Shown here: piece by piece, positions 55,580 through 64,000 of the stretch
How positions within the stretch are numbered: position 1 is the stretch's first letter
Layout of the letters: each line of letters opens with the position of its first letter
Assembly: GCA_900489925.1 (NCBI GenBank)
Contig: UEHQ01000015.1
Span: forward strand, 1-64,000
Length of the DNA stretch: 64,000 nucleotides
Source of the DNA: Hyphomicrobiales bacterium
Lineage (GTDB): Bacteria > Pseudomonadota > Alphaproteobacteria > Rhizobiales > Rhizobiaceae
Reading direction: 5' to 3'
The notes under the pieces: model-generated
Seen by the model: the letters and a program-made list of their open reading frames with translations, nothing else
Told to the model about the DNA's origin: nothing
The model's database searches: none
Made by a program: the position numbers and the translations under genes

Positions 55580-57579
55580 CAGAGGGCACTCCCGAGCATC
55601 ATCCAGGTAACGAGCGCTGCAACGCCGATCAGCATGGCGAACGCGTAATGATAGAGGTAACCGCTCTGCAGGCGCACGACGCGGTTGGTGACATCGACGA
55701 CGCGGGCAGCGATGCCGTTCGGGCCGTAGGTGTCGATGACACCGACGTCACCCTTCTTCCAGAGGAAGCGGCCAAGCGCCTTTGCCGAGCGAACGAAGAG
55801 AAAGTCATACAGCTCGTCGAAGTACCACTTGTTCAGAAGGAAGTTGTACAGGACGCGATGCTGCTGCGCGAGGACACGCGGCGTCGACGGCGACTTGATG
55901 TACATATACCAGGCGGTGACGAAGCCGACGATCATCGCAATGAAGGGGCTGAGACCAACCAGGGCCGGAACGTGATGGAAGTGTTCCAGCAGTTCGTTTT
56001 CCTTCGAGGTGAAGAGCGCGCCCTTCCAGAACTCGGCGTATTCTTCGCCGTAGAAGTGGCCTTCGAAGAACCAGCCTGCGAAGACTGCGCCGATCGCCAG
56101 GAGGTAGAGCGGCACAAGCATGACCTGCGGCGACTCGTGAACGTGGTGCATGACCTCGTGCGAAGCGCGCGGCTTGTTGAAGAAGGTCATGAACATCAGG
56201 CGCCAGGAATAGAAGCTCGTGAACAGAGCAGCGATCACCAGCATCGCGAAGGCAAAGCCGGCAACCGGCGAATGCGATGCATAGGCAGCCTCGATGATGA
56301 CATCCTTCGAGAAGAAGCCGGCAAAGCCGAACGGCGTGAACGGGATGCCGACGCCGGTGATGGCGAGGGTACCGATCAGCATCATGTAGAACGTGACCTT
56401 GATGTGCGGACGCAGACCACCCATGTGACGCATGTCCTGCTCACCATCGACGGCGTGGATGACCGAGCCGGCGCAAAGGAACAGCAGTGCCTTGAAGAAG
56501 GCGTGCGTGAACAGGTGGAAAATGGCCGCGCCATAGGCGCCGACACCGAGTGCCACGAACATGTAGCCGAGCTGCGAACAGGTCGAATAAGCGATGACGC
56601 GCTTGATGTCGTTCTGCACGAGGCCGACGGTTGCCGCGAAGAAGGCGGTGATGGCGCCGATGATGGTGACAACAGTCAGGGCATCGGGCGACAGTTCAAA
56701 CAGCGGCGACATGCGGGCGACGAGGAAGACGCCGGCGGTGACCATGGTAGCGGCATGGATGAGCGCCGAAACAGGCGTCGGGCCTTCCATGGCGTCCGGC
56801 AGCCAAGTGTGCAGCAGGAACTGTGCCGACTTACCCATCGCGCCCATGAAGAGCAGCAGGCAGGCGCCTGTCAGTGCGTGCGCCTTGTCGAGGTGCATGC
56901 CGAAGAGGTTGAGAACGATCTCGCCACCCTGTCCGCCAGCTTCAGCCGGAGCAAAGCTCGGAGCGTTGGCGAATATGGTGTCGAAGTTGATCGCGCCGAA
57001 GAGAACGAAGACGCTCGCGATGCCGAGGATGAAGCCGAAGTCGCCAACGCGGTTGACGATGAAGGCCTTCATGGCAGCCGCATTGGCCGACGGCTTCTTG
57101 AACCAGAAACCGATGAGCAGATACGAAGCCAGACCGACGCCTTCCCAGCCGAAGAACATCTGGGCAAGGTTATCGGACGTGATGAGCATCAACATCGCGA
57201 AGGTGAAGAGCGACAGATAGGCGAAGAAGCGCGGACGATGCGGGTCATGATGCATGTACCCGATCGAGTAGACGTGAACGAGGGTCGAAACCGAGTTGAC
57301 GACGATCAGCATGACCGAGGTCAGCGTGTCGATGCGCAGTGCCCAGGAGACGTCTATACCGCCGGACTGGATCCAGCGCAGAACTTCTACCTTGATCGGA
57401 CCGCCTTCGTGATGGCCCATGCCGACGGTGATGAAAACGTACCACGACAGAACAGCCGCGATGATCATCAAACCGGTGGTGACGAATTCCGATGCCTTGG
57501 CGCCGATCGCGCGGCCGAAAAGGCCGGCGATGATCGCGCCAATCAGGGGAAGAAAGACGATAGCCTTATATAAAAACAT
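55579..57579 (-). CDS. nuoL: NADH-quinone oxidoreductase subunit L
   Basis: A 666-residue distal proton-pumping subunit. It has the 16-helix pattern and the long amphipathic C-terminal helix expected of NuoL. Motifs are [20 protein letters not shown] (Glu), [30 protein letters not shown] (Lys and Asp), and [20 protein letters not shown]. It starts seven bases after nuoK. A 641-codon frame on the opposite strand is a GC-driven shadow. Confidence 0.97.
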   Translation of the reverse strand: MFLYKAIVFLPLIGAIIAGLFGRAIGAKASEFVTTGLMIIAAVLSWYVFITVGMGHHEGGPIKVEVLRWIQSGGIDVSWALRIDTLTSVMLIVVNSVSTLVHVYSIGYMHHDPHRPRFFAYLSLFTFAMLMLITSDNLAQMFFGWEGVGLASYLLIGFWFKKPSANAAAMKAFIVNRVGDFGFILGIASVFVLFGAINFDTIFANAPSFAPAEAGGQGGEIVLNLFGMHLDKAHALTGACLLLFMGAMGKSAQFLLHTWLPDAMEGPTPVSALIHAATMVTAGVFLVARMSPLFELSPDALTVVTIIGAITAFFAATVGLVQNDIKRVIAYSTCSQLGYMFVALGVGAYGAAIFHLFTHAFFKALLFLCAGSVIHAVDGEQDMRHMGGLRPHIKVTFYMMLIGTLAITGVGIPFTPFGFAGFFSKDVIIEAAYASHSPVAGFAFAMLVIAALFTSFYSWRLMFMTFFNKPRASHEVMHHVHESPQVMLVPLYLLAIGAVFAGWFFEGHFYGEEYAEFWKGALFTSKENELLEHFHHVPALVGLSPFIAMIVGFVTAWYMYIKSPSTPRVLAQQHRVLYNFLLNKWYFDELYDFLFVRSAKALGRFLWKKGDVGVIDTYGPNGIAARVVDVTNRVVRLQSGYLYHYAFAMLIGVAALVTWMMLGSAL

Positions 57580-57586
57580 AGCCTTA

Positions 57587-57895
57587 TCAGCCCTTCATCA
57601 TATTGACGTCTTCCACGGCGATGGAGCCGCGGTTGCGGTAGAAGACGACGAGAATTGCGAGACCGATGGCCGCTTCAGCAGCAGCGACGGTCAGAATGAA
57701 CAATGCAAAGACCTGGCCGACGATGTCGTTCAGGAACGACGAGAAGGCGACCATGTTGATGTTGACCGCGAGCAGAATGAGCTCGATCGACATCAGGATA
57801 ACGATGATGTTCTTCCGGTTCAGGAAGATACCGAAGACGCCGAGCGTGAAGAGGATGGCGCTGACCGTCAGGTAATGGGAAAGTCCGATGACCAT
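57587..57895 (-). CDS. nuoK: NADH-quinone oxidoreductase subunit K
   Basis: A 102-residue membrane subunit with three helices. It shows [41 protein letters not shown] (conserved Glu of helix 2) and [19 protein letters not shown] (Glu of helix 3). It sits between nuoJ (29 bases) and nuoL (7 bases), the standard order. Confidence 0.97.
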   Translation of the reverse strand: MVIGLSHYLTVSAILFTLGVFGIFLNRKNIIVILMSIELILLAVNINMVAFSSFLNDIVGQVFALFILTVAAAEAAIGLAILVVFYRNRGSIAVEDVNMMKG

Positions 57896-57924
57896 TGTAT
57901 TGTTTCCTTAAGCTCGCGCCTGCC

Positions 57925-58539
57925 TCAAAGCCCCTGCCCCGGCTTCACCGTGACCACCTCGACGGCGGTCTTCGGATTGCGGGCAACCTGGTTGGCAATG
58001 TTCTGCCGCTTGACGTGCGTGCGATGCTTGAGCGTCAGCACGATCGCCCCGATCATCGCGACCAGAAGCACCAAACCGGCGATTTCGAAGAAGTAGACGT
58101 AATTGGTATAGAGCACATCGCCGAGCGCCGCGGTGTTGGTCCGGTCGGTGATGGCCGGGATCGGCATCGCCACGGACTTCGCGATCTCAGGCGAAATCAC
58201 GCTGCCGCCGACCACAACGATCAGCTCGGCTGCGAGGATCACCCCGATCAGCGCGCCGATTGGCGCATATTCGAGAACGCCGGCCCGCAGCTCCGTGAAG
58301 TCGATGTCGAGCATCATGACCACGAAGAGGAAGAGAACGGCCACGGCCCCGACATAAACGACCAGCAGGATCATCGCGAGGAATTCGGCGCCGAGCAGCA
58401 GGAACAGGCCCGCCGCATTGAAGAAAACCAGGATCAGGAAGAGAACCGAATGAACCGGGTTCTTCGACCAGATAACCATGAACGCCGACGCTATCGCGAT
58501 AAAGGCGAAAAGATAGAAAAATAGAGCCTGCAGACCCAT
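57925..58539 (-). CDS. nuoJ: NADH-quinone oxidoreductase subunit J
   Basis: A 204-residue membrane subunit with five hydrophobic helices. It begins MGLQALFFYLFAFIAIASAF and contains VHSVLFLILVFFNAAGLFLLLGAEFLAMILLVVYVGAVAVLFLFVVMMLD, shown here only as a family region (residues about 29-78) with the pi-bulge VYVGAVAVLF. The start at 58539 is fixed by this N terminus; the frame is open to 58674. The 141 bases between nuoI and nuoJ hold no gene. Confidence 0.96.
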   Translation of the reverse strand: MGLQALFFYLFAFIAIASAFMVIWSKNPVHSVLFLILVFFNAAGLFLLLGAEFLAMILLVVYVGAVAVLFLFVVMMLDIDFTELRAGVLEYAPIGALIGVILAAELIVVVGGSVISPEIAKSVAMPIPAITDRTNTAALGDVLYTNYVYFFEIAGLVLLVAMIGAIVLTLKHRTHVKRQNIANQVARNPKTAVEVVTVKPGQGL

Positions 58540-58680
58540 GTTGGTGCCTTTTTCATCTTCCCCCGGGCAGCCGGGAGTTTCCCTGCCCGATGAAGCTTCG
58601 CAAGGAGAGATCCAGCAAAGCTCCGGTGCATGTTGACCGGAAGCCGCGTCAGGCGCGGCATCCCGGCATTTCAATTTCGA

Positions 58681-59172
58681 TCAACGGTACGGTGCGTCCA
58701 GCGCGATGTTGCGCGCAATTTCGCGCTCCCACCGGTCGCCGTTGTCGAGGAGCTTCTGCTTGTCGAAGTAGAGCTCTTCGCGGGTTTCCGTCGCAAATTC
58801 GAAATTCGGGCCTTCGACGATCGCATCGACCGGGCATGCCTCCTGGCAGAAGCCGCAGTAGATGCACTTCACCATGTCGATGTCGTAACGAACCGTGCGG
58901 CGCGTGCCATCGTTGCGGCGCGGGCCAGCTTCGATGGTGATCGCCTGTGCAGGACAGATGGCCTCGCACAGCTTGCAAGCGATGCAGCGCTCTTCGCCGT
59001 TGGGATAACGACGCAGGGCATGTTCGCCGCGGAAGCGCGGGCTGACCGGTCCCTTTTCGAACGGATAGTTGACCGTTGCCTTCTGCTTAAAAATGTACCG
59101 GAAGGTCAGCCAGAACGCACTGGCAAATTCCTTCAGGAACAGCGAGCTGACAGCGTTGGACAAGCCTGCCAT
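58681..59172 (-). CDS. nuoI: NADH-quinone oxidoreductase subunit I
   Basis: A 163-residue peripheral subunit carrying two [4Fe-4S] clusters (N6a, N6b). The ligand motifs are [15 protein letters not shown] and [15 protein letters not shown]. It passes electrons toward NuoB near the quinone site. The start at 59172 (MAGLSNAV) has GGAG eight bases upstream; a TTG at 59178 is in frame. It starts 40 bases after nuoH. Confidence 0.97.
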   Translation of the reverse strand: MAGLSNAVSSLFLKEFASAFWLTFRYIFKQKATVNYPFEKGPVSPRFRGEHALRRYPNGEERCIACKLCEAICPAQAITIEAGPRRNDGTRRTVRYDIDMVKCIYCGFCQEACPVDAIVEGPNFEFATETREELYFDKQKLLDNGDRWEREIARNIALDAPYR

Positions 59173-59212
59173 CTTCAATCTCCAAGTTTGCCTGAAACGA
59201 GGGTCGCCATAA

Positions 59213-60253
59213 TCACGAACCCATCAGCTTCAGAACGAATGCAACGATAATGACCATGGCCAGCGACAGCGGAAGGAAGACCTTCCAGCCGAGGCGCATC
59301 AGCTGGTCGTAGCGGTAGCGCGGCACGAATGCCTTCACCATCGCGAACATGAAGAACACCAGGCACGACTTCAGCATGAACCAGATGATGCCCGGAACCC
59401 AATTCAGGAACCATACGTCGACCGGCGGCAGCCAGCCCCCGAGGAACAGGATCGTCGTCAGCGAGCACATCAGAACGATGGCCGCGTATTCGCCGAGCAT
59501 GAACATCATGTAGAGCGCGGAGCCGTACTCGACCATGAAGCCGGCGACGAGCTCGGATTCAGCTTCCGGAAGGTCGAAGGGCGGACGGTTCGTCTCAGCA
59601 AGCGCCGAAATGAAGAAGATGATGAACATCGGGAACAAGGCGAGCCAATGCCAATCCAAGAAGGAAGCCGGCAAGCCGAGGCGCGTTCCGATGCCGCTCT
59701 GCTGAGCGTGAACGATATCCGTCAGGTTCAGCGAGCCTACGCAAAGCAGGACGGTAACGATGACGAAGCCGATCGAAACTTCGTAGGATACCATCTGCGC
59801 AGCCGAACGAAGCGCGCCGAGGAACGGATACTTCGAGTTCGAAGCCCAGCCGCCCATGATGACGCCATAGACTTCGAGCGACGAGATCGCGAAGATGTAG
59901 AGGATACCGACGTTGATGTTCGAGATAACCCAGCCATCAGCGAAGGGTACGACAGCCCAGGTCGACAGCGCCAGAAGCACGGTCACCAGCGGCGCCAGAA
60001 GGAAAACCGCCTTGTCAGCGCCGGCCGGAATGATCGGCTCCTTGAAGACGAACTTCAAAAGGTCGGCGAAGGACTGGAAAAGTCCCCACGGACCCACCAC
60101 ATTCGGACCACGGCGGAGCTGAACTGCTGCCCAGATCTTACGGTCGGCCAGCAGAATGTAGGCGATGAAGACGAGGAGGCAGACGAGGACGAGAAGCGAC
60201 TGACCGACCATGAGAAGGCCGGGCAAGACATAAGTTGAAACAAACGATTCCAT
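59213..60253 (-). CDS. nuoH: NADH-quinone oxidoreductase subunit H
   Basis: A 346-residue membrane subunit forming the quinone chamber, with eight or so helices. Typical stretches are [68 protein letters not shown] and [20 protein letters not shown] (both shown as family regions near residues 123-156 and 218-237). It starts 12 bases after nuoG. Confidence 0.97.
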   Translation of the reverse strand: MESFVSTYVLPGLLMVGQSLLVLVCLLVFIAYILLADRKIWAAVQLRRGPNVVGPWGLFQSFADLLKFVFKEPIIPAGADKAVFLLAPLVTVLLALSTWAVVPFADGWVISNINVGILYIFAISSLEVYGVIMGGWASNSKYPFLGALRSAAQMVSYEVSIGFVIVTVLLCVGSLNLTDIVHAQQSGIGTRLGLPASFLDWHWLALFPMFIIFFISALAETNRPPFDLPEAESELVAGFMVEYGSALYMMFMLGEYAAIVLMCSLTTILFLGGWLPPVDVWFLNWVPGIIWFMLKSCLVFFMFAMVKAFVPRYRYDQLMRLGWKVFLPLSLAMVIIVAFVLKLMGS

Positions 60254-60265
60254 AGTCCCCTGCCC

Positions 60266-62347
60266 TTACTCTGCCGCGACTTTAAAGTTGTTGCGGGCCA
60301 ATGCAGAGCACTCGGCCATGACAGCCGAAGCGCGCGCGATTGGGTTCGTCAAATAGAAGTCTTTCACAGGCGACGCAAACCCGGATTTGTTCATCTTGCC
60401 GGCTTTTTTCGCAACTGCGGCAATTTTGGCGCTGTCGCTTTCGGCAATCTCGTCGAGCGCTGCGAAATGCGGGAATGCCGCATAGAGCTTGGCGCGCAAC
60501 TGGCTCAGTGAATCGAACGGCAGCTTCTTGCCGAGCACGTCGGAAAGCGCACGAATGATCGCCCAGTCTTCGCGAGCGTCGCCAGGAGCAAAGCCGGCGC
60601 GGTTGCCCATCTGAACGCGGCCTTCGGTGTTGACCCAGATACCGGACTTTTCGGTGTAGGCGGCTGCCGGCAGGATGACGTCAGCGTTCTGAGCGCCTTC
60701 ATCACCGTGTGAGCCGATGTAGACCGTGAGCTTGGCCTTCTTGGCCGAGAAGTTCAGTTCGTCCGCGCCGAGCAGGAAGAGCACGTCCATCGCAGTCAAC
60801 ATTTCAGCCGCGTTGACGCCCTTGGCGCCAGGCACGAAGCCGAGGTCGAGACCGCCGACGCGCGCTGCTGCGGTGTGCAGTACTGCGAAGCCGTTCCATC
60901 CTTCGACAACCGCGCCGACATTGCCGGCGAGCTTGGCTGCGCTTGCGAGAACGCCAGCGCCATCGCTGCGCGACAGAGCGCCCTGGCCGATGATGATGAG
61001 CGGCTTCTTGGCGTCCGTCAGAACCTTTGCGAAGGCATGGTTGCCATCGACGAGATCCTTCAGAGTGTCCGGGCCGGAACCGAGGTATTCGTAGTTGTAG
61101 CGAAGCTCACCGCCCTCACCGATCACACCGATCGGGAAGTTGCCACGACGCCAGCGCTTGCGGATGCGAGCGTTGAGGATGGCAGCTTCGAAGCGCGGGT
61201 TCGAGCCGATGATCAGCAGCGCATCAGCCTGCTCGATGCCTTCGATCGTCGGGTTGAAGACGTAGCTTGCACGACCGAGCGACGGATCGAGTGCCGTCCC
61301 ATCCTGACGACAGTCGAGGTTCTCCGAACCCAGCGACTTCACCAGTTCGGAAAGCGCGTACATTTCCTCGACGGAAGCGAGGTCGCCGGCGATCGCGCCG
61401 ATCTTGTCACCACTGGTCGCGGAAACGGCCGCCTTGATCGCGCCGAAAGCTTCACCCCAGGTCGCAGGCTGAAGGCGGCCGTCCTTGCGGACGTATGGCT
61501 TGTCGAGGCGCTGTGTCTTCAGACCGTCCCAGATGAAGCGGCTCTTGTCGGAGATCCACTCTTCGTTGATCTGGTCGTTGACGCGCGGCAGGACGCGCAT
61601 CACTTCGCGGCCACGCGTGTCGACGCGGATCGCCGAACCAAGCGCGTCCATGACGTCGATCGATTCGGTCTTGTTCAATTCCCACGGACGCGCCGTGAAA
61701 GCGAAAGGCTTGGAGGTGAGCGCGCCGACTGGGCAAAGGTCAACGACGTTGCCCTGCAGCTCGGAGGTCATCGCCTGCTCGAGATAGGTCGTGATCTCCG
61801 CATCCTCTCCACGCCCGATCAGGCCCAGTTCGGCAATGCCGGCCACTTCGGTCGTGAAGCGAACGCAACGCGTGCAGTGAATGCAGCGGTTCATCACGGT
61901 CTTGACGAGCGGTCCAATGTACTTGTCTTCGACGGCGCGCTTGTCTTCCTGATAGCGCGAGCTGTCGATACCGAAAGCCATGGCCTGGTCCTGCAGGTCG
62001 CATTCGCCACCCTGGTCGCAGATCGGGCAATCCAGCGGATGGTTGATGAGCAGGAACTCCATCACGCCTTCGCGGGCCTTCTTGACCATCGGCGTGTTGG
62101 TGAACACTTCAGGCAGCTCGCCATTCGGGCCGCCACGGATATCGCGTACGCCCATGGCGCAAGATGCCTGCGGCTTCGGCGGACCACCCTTGACCTCGAC
62201 GAGGCACATGCGGCAGTTGCCGGCAACCGAAAGGCGCTCGTGGAAGCAGAAGCGCGGAACTTCAGCACCGGCTTCTTCACACGCCTGAATGAGGGTGTAA
62301 TGATCCGGGACTTCGATCTCGTTACCGTCAATCTTCAGTTTTGCCAT
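60266..62347 (-). CDS. nuoG: NADH-quinone oxidoreductase subunit G
   Basis: A 693-residue iron-sulfur subunit. The N-terminal ferredoxin-like part carries the [2Fe-2S] motif CFHERLSVAGNCRMC. It is followed by HPLDCPICDQGGECDLQD (N5, with a His ligand) and CIHCTRCVRF (N4), then a molybdopterin-oxidoreductase-type domain. The start at 62347 (MAKLKIDG) is preferred to a GTG at 62353. A 225-base gap separates it from the helix-hairpin-helix gene upstream. Confidence 0.97.
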   Translation of the reverse strand: MAKLKIDGNEIEVPDHYTLIQACEEAGAEVPRFCFHERLSVAGNCRMCLVEVKGGPPKPQASCAMGVRDIRGGPNGELPEVFTNTPMVKKAREGVMEFLLINHPLDCPICDQGGECDLQDQAMAFGIDSSRYQEDKRAVEDKYIGPLVKTVMNRCIHCTRCVRFTTEVAGIAELGLIGRGEDAEITTYLEQAMTSELQGNVVDLCPVGALTSKPFAFTARPWELNKTESIDVMDALGSAIRVDTRGREVMRVLPRVNDQINEEWISDKSRFIWDGLKTQRLDKPYVRKDGRLQPATWGEAFGAIKAAVSATSGDKIGAIAGDLASVEEMYALSELVKSLGSENLDCRQDGTALDPSLGRASYVFNPTIEGIEQADALLIIGSNPRFEAAILNARIRKRWRRGNFPIGVIGEGGELRYNYEYLGSGPDTLKDLVDGNHAFAKVLTDAKKPLIIIGQGALSRSDGAGVLASAAKLAGNVGAVVEGWNGFAVLHTAAARVGGLDLGFVPGAKGVNAAEMLTAMDVLFLLGADELNFSAKKAKLTVYIGSHGDEGAQNADVILPAAAYTEKSGIWVNTEGRVQMGNRAGFAPGDAREDWAIIRALSDVLGKKLPFDSLSQLRAKLYAAFPHFAALDEIAESDSAKIAAVAKKAGKMNKSGFASPVKDFYLTNPIARASAVMAECSALARNNFKVAAE

Positions 62348-62572
62348 CGTCACTCAGTCCTGTTTTCCGTTTGCCGGATGGCGGCAAACAAATCTATTTT
62401 GCAACGTTTCCACTGCCAGGCCGGATTTTTGCGCCCGCTAGCACCGGTATCGTCCAAATTCTGTTTCCGTTCCCGAGACCCGAGACCGGCATTCGGCATC
62501 TGCAACGCCAGGCCATGCCTGTCTGTCGTTCTGCCTCGACTTCACTTCGGCCAAGTCATTCGGCCGAAAAAA

Positions 62573-63193
62573 TTACGTCCGCTTCCGGCCCTTCGTCGAT
62601 AGCGCCTTTGCTTGAGCGACCCAGCCGTCGCGCGCGATACGCCCTTCAAAGCCGAGCTCAGCGTCAATCCGGGCAATGTCCTCGTCCGACCATGCCGCGA
62701 GATCTGCGAAGGTGCGTATCCCCTTGGCGTTAAGAACCTGCTCAAGCTTCGGACCGATTCCGGAGATCTGCTTGAGATCGTCGGCTTTCCGCGTCCGTGG
62801 TCCGACCTTCGCCTTCGCGACCGGCTTGGCTGCCGGAGCAACGGCAAGCTCGACCTTGCCTGGCGCGGCCTTTACCGGTGCTGGGCGAATGTTCTCTGGC
62901 TTCACGTCCACTTCCGGCTTAGGCTCATCCGGCGGCGTCTCATCGAGCACAGCGGCCAGCTGATTTGACGCTTCCACAGCACCCTGAAGGGCTCCGAGGA
63001 ACGCACCGGCCATCTGTGTGGAAAAGCCGAAACCGATCGCCGTCGCTGCGGCCATCGCCGCAGCCGGATTGATCATCAGCGGTGGCAGCGGCAGGGTACG
63101 GGCGTTCTCCAGCATCTCGGCAGCAAGACGGCCGAAGTCGGCCGAAAAATCAGCCGCTCCTTCCTTCTTCGTGCTGTCGGACGCCTTCGTCAT
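62573..63193 (-). CDS. Helix-hairpin-helix protein inside the nuo operon
   Basis: A 206-residue protein between nuoF and nuoG that is not a core complex I subunit. The N-terminal half (about 1-88) is helical and Ala-rich, somewhat phasin-like (FSADFGRLAAEMLENARTLP, then GAFLGALQGAVEASNQLAAV). A Pro/Ala/Lys linker (about 88-135) follows. The C-terminal domain has the HhH pattern DDLKQISGIGPKLEQVLNAKG, then ADLAAWSDEDIARIDAEL. The same type of domain is fused to the C terminus of NuoE in many rhizobia, which supports a complex I role, perhaps in assembly. It starts five bases after nuoF. Function unproven. Confidence 0.75.
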   Translation of the reverse strand: MTKASDSTKKEGAADFSADFGRLAAEMLENARTLPLPPLMINPAAAMAAATAIGFGFSTQMAGAFLGALQGAVEASNQLAAVLDETPPDEPKPEVDVKPENIRPAPVKAAPGKVELAVAPAAKPVAKAKVGPRTRKADDLKQISGIGPKLEQVLNAKGIRTFADLAAWSDEDIARIDAELGFEGRIARDGWVAQAKALSTKGRKRT

Positions 63194-63198
63194 CAGCT

Positions 63199-64000
63199 TT
63201 ACTCTGCTGCCTCGAGAACCGCACCGTGATCCATCGCGCTCGCCGTGTACTGGTCGATACGCGCTTCGATCTCGTGGCGGAAGTTACGGATCAGACCCTG
63301 CACCGGCCATGCGGCAGCATCGCCGAGCGCACAGATGGTGTGGCCTTCGATCTGCTTCGTGACCTGGAACAGCATGTCGATTTCACGCTTCTGGGCATTG
63401 CCCTTGGCCATGCGCTCCATGACGCGCCACATCCAGCCCGTGCCTTCGCGGCACGGCGTGCACTGGCCGCAGCTCTCATGCTTGAAGAAGGCCGAGATAC
63501 GGGCGATCGCCTTGATGACGTCGGTGGACTTGTCCATGACGATCGAAGCTGCCGTACCGAAGGACGAACCAACCGAACGCAGACCGTCGAAGTCCATCGG
63601 AACGTCGATCATATCCTTGGCCGGAACGATCGGGCACGATGCGCCGCCCGGGATGACCGCGAGCAGATTGTCCCAACCGCCACGGATACCGCCGGCGTGC
63701 TTGTCGACGAGTTCACGGAAGGTGATGCCCATTTCTTCTTCGACGGTGCACGGCTTGTTGACATGACCGGAGAGCATGAACAGCTTCGTGCCGACGTTGT
63801 TCGGGCGACCGAGCGAGGAGAACCAGCCAGCACCACGACGCAGGATCGTCGGAGCAACGGCGATCGACTCGACGTTGTTGACGGTCGTCGGGCAGCCGTA
63901 GAGACCCATGTTAGCCGGGAACGGCGGCTTGAGGCGCGGCTGACCCTTCTTGCCTTCGAGGCTTTCGAGAAGTGCTGTTTCTTCGCCGCAGATATAAGCG
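63199..64000 (-). CDS. nuoF: NADH-quinone oxidoreductase subunit F, C-terminal part
   Basis: The last 266 codons of NuoF, cut by the right window edge. NuoF binds NADH and FMN and passes electrons to cluster N3. Visible are [20 protein letters not shown] (flavin region), [14 protein letters not shown], and the N3 ligands [14 protein letters not shown] with a later Cys at HTICALGDA. The protein ends HGAVLEAAE. The usual length is about 430 residues, so some 165 residues lie outside the window. Confidence 0.97.
   Translation of the reverse strand, partial: AYICGEETALLESLEGKKGQPRLKPPFPANMGLYGCPTTVNNVESIAVAPTILRRGAGWFSSLGRPNNVGTKLFMLSGHVNKPCTVEEEMGITFRELVDKHAGGIRGGWDNLLAVIPGGASCPIVPAKDMIDVPMDFDGLRSVGSSFGTAASIVMDKSTDVIKAIARISAFFKHESCGQCTPCREGTGWMWRVMERMAKGNAQKREIDMLFQVTKQIEGHTICALGDAAAWPVQGLIRNFRHEIEARIDQYTASAMDHGAVLEAAE

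Noticed and set aside
55648..57573. 641-codon open frame on the plus strand
   Set aside because: It is the antisense shadow of nuoL, with charged low-complexity composition and no start context.
62546..62568. Hairpin TTCGGCC/GGCCGAA next to the helix-hairpin-helix gene as a terminator
   Set aside because: On the transcribed minus strand the T run comes before the stem, not after it, so it does not fit an intrinsic terminator.
60875..62602. 575-codon open frame opposite nuoG
   Set aside because: Shadow frame; the Fe-S cluster motifs of nuoG define the coding strand.
1..64000. tRNA, rRNA, CRISPR arrays, insertion sequences
   Set aside because: Looked for T-loop motifs, rRNA signatures, regularly spaced repeats and transposase-like proteins with inverted ends; none were seen by eye. 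A tRNAscan or ISfinder run would settle this.

Overview
The window reads as a core chromosomal segment of a Rhizobiales (Hyphomicrobiales) alphaproteobacterium, most likely a Rhizobiaceae member of the Rhizobium/Agrobacterium/Neorhizobium group. The evidence is a short second FtsZ (FtsZ2), adjacent divK-pleD, an NDUFA12-type complex I subunit, the order nuo - birA - RNase J - mce - DUF1467 - proS - lolCD - dnaE1, rhizobial DUF families (DUF1467, DUF2155, DUF3572, DUF6105), promoters of the CTTGAC-N17-CTATAT kind, and LexA boxes of the alphaproteobacterial GTTC-N7-GTTC kind. I saw no rRNA, tRNA, insertion sequence or CRISPR array. Species identity cannot be fixed from the sequence alone.

Layout. 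0.1-0.7 kb: a small phage-flavoured remnant (one frameshifted gene and an HNH-like gene). 0.8-6.8 kb: a short-chain dehydrogenase, ftsZ2, a ketopantoate-reductase-like gene, an aminotransferase and a periplasmic DsbA-like thioredoxin. 6.9-9.9 kb: aroQ-accB-accC-aat. 9.9-10.8 kb: DUF2155 and the NDUFA12-like gene. 10.9-17.2 kb: the GatCAB amidotransferase genes, split by several GNATs, a DUF1294 gene and a YjhX/TopAI-type toxin gene with a structured leader. 17.3-22.2 kb: a metallo-beta-lactamase-fold hydrolase, ruvX, a two-gene membrane unit, a TetR regulator, a GNAT and an AidB-like acyl-CoA dehydrogenase. 22.4-26.5 kb: pyrB, a dihydroorotase homologue that has lost its metal ligands, plsY and dprA. 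26.9-34.1 kb: topA, rnr, DUF983, an MFS transporter and rpmG. 34.2-34.8 kb: a strongly structured RNA candidate and gene-free DNA. 34.8-37.7 kb: pleD-divK, DUF3572 and a HAD-like gene. 37.8-45.4 kb: an SOS-marked stretch (dinB, an L,D-transpeptidase, dnaE1, a 28-codon membrane peptide gene and a DUF5680 gene). 45.4-49.6 kb: lolD, lolC, proS and DUF1467. 49.7-64 kb: mce, RNase J, birA and the complex I genes nuoN to nuoF, running off the right edge.

How it fits together. Most genes are housekeeping: complex I, fatty-acid and phospholipid synthesis, tRNA charging and misacyl-tRNA amidation, RNA decay, lipoprotein sorting, replication and the DivK/PleD cell-cycle branch. The most interesting part is at 44.1-45.4 kb. 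There a complete miniature transcription unit (TTGACA-N17-CATAAT promoter, AGGAG ribosome site, 28-codon membrane peptide, hairpin) carries a near-perfect LexA box over its promoter. A perfect LexA box with the same T-rich core lies 647 bp away before a DUF5680 gene, and a third box sits before dinB. The 28-aa peptide resembles in size, topology and regulation the SOS-induced division inhibitor SidA (29 aa) of Caulobacter, but I claim analogy, not homology. Other points of note are the leader of the TopAI-like toxin gene, the non-catalytic PyrC' partner of PyrB, the three-hairpin RNA near 34.2-34.4 kb and an extra helix-hairpin-helix protein inside the nuo operon.
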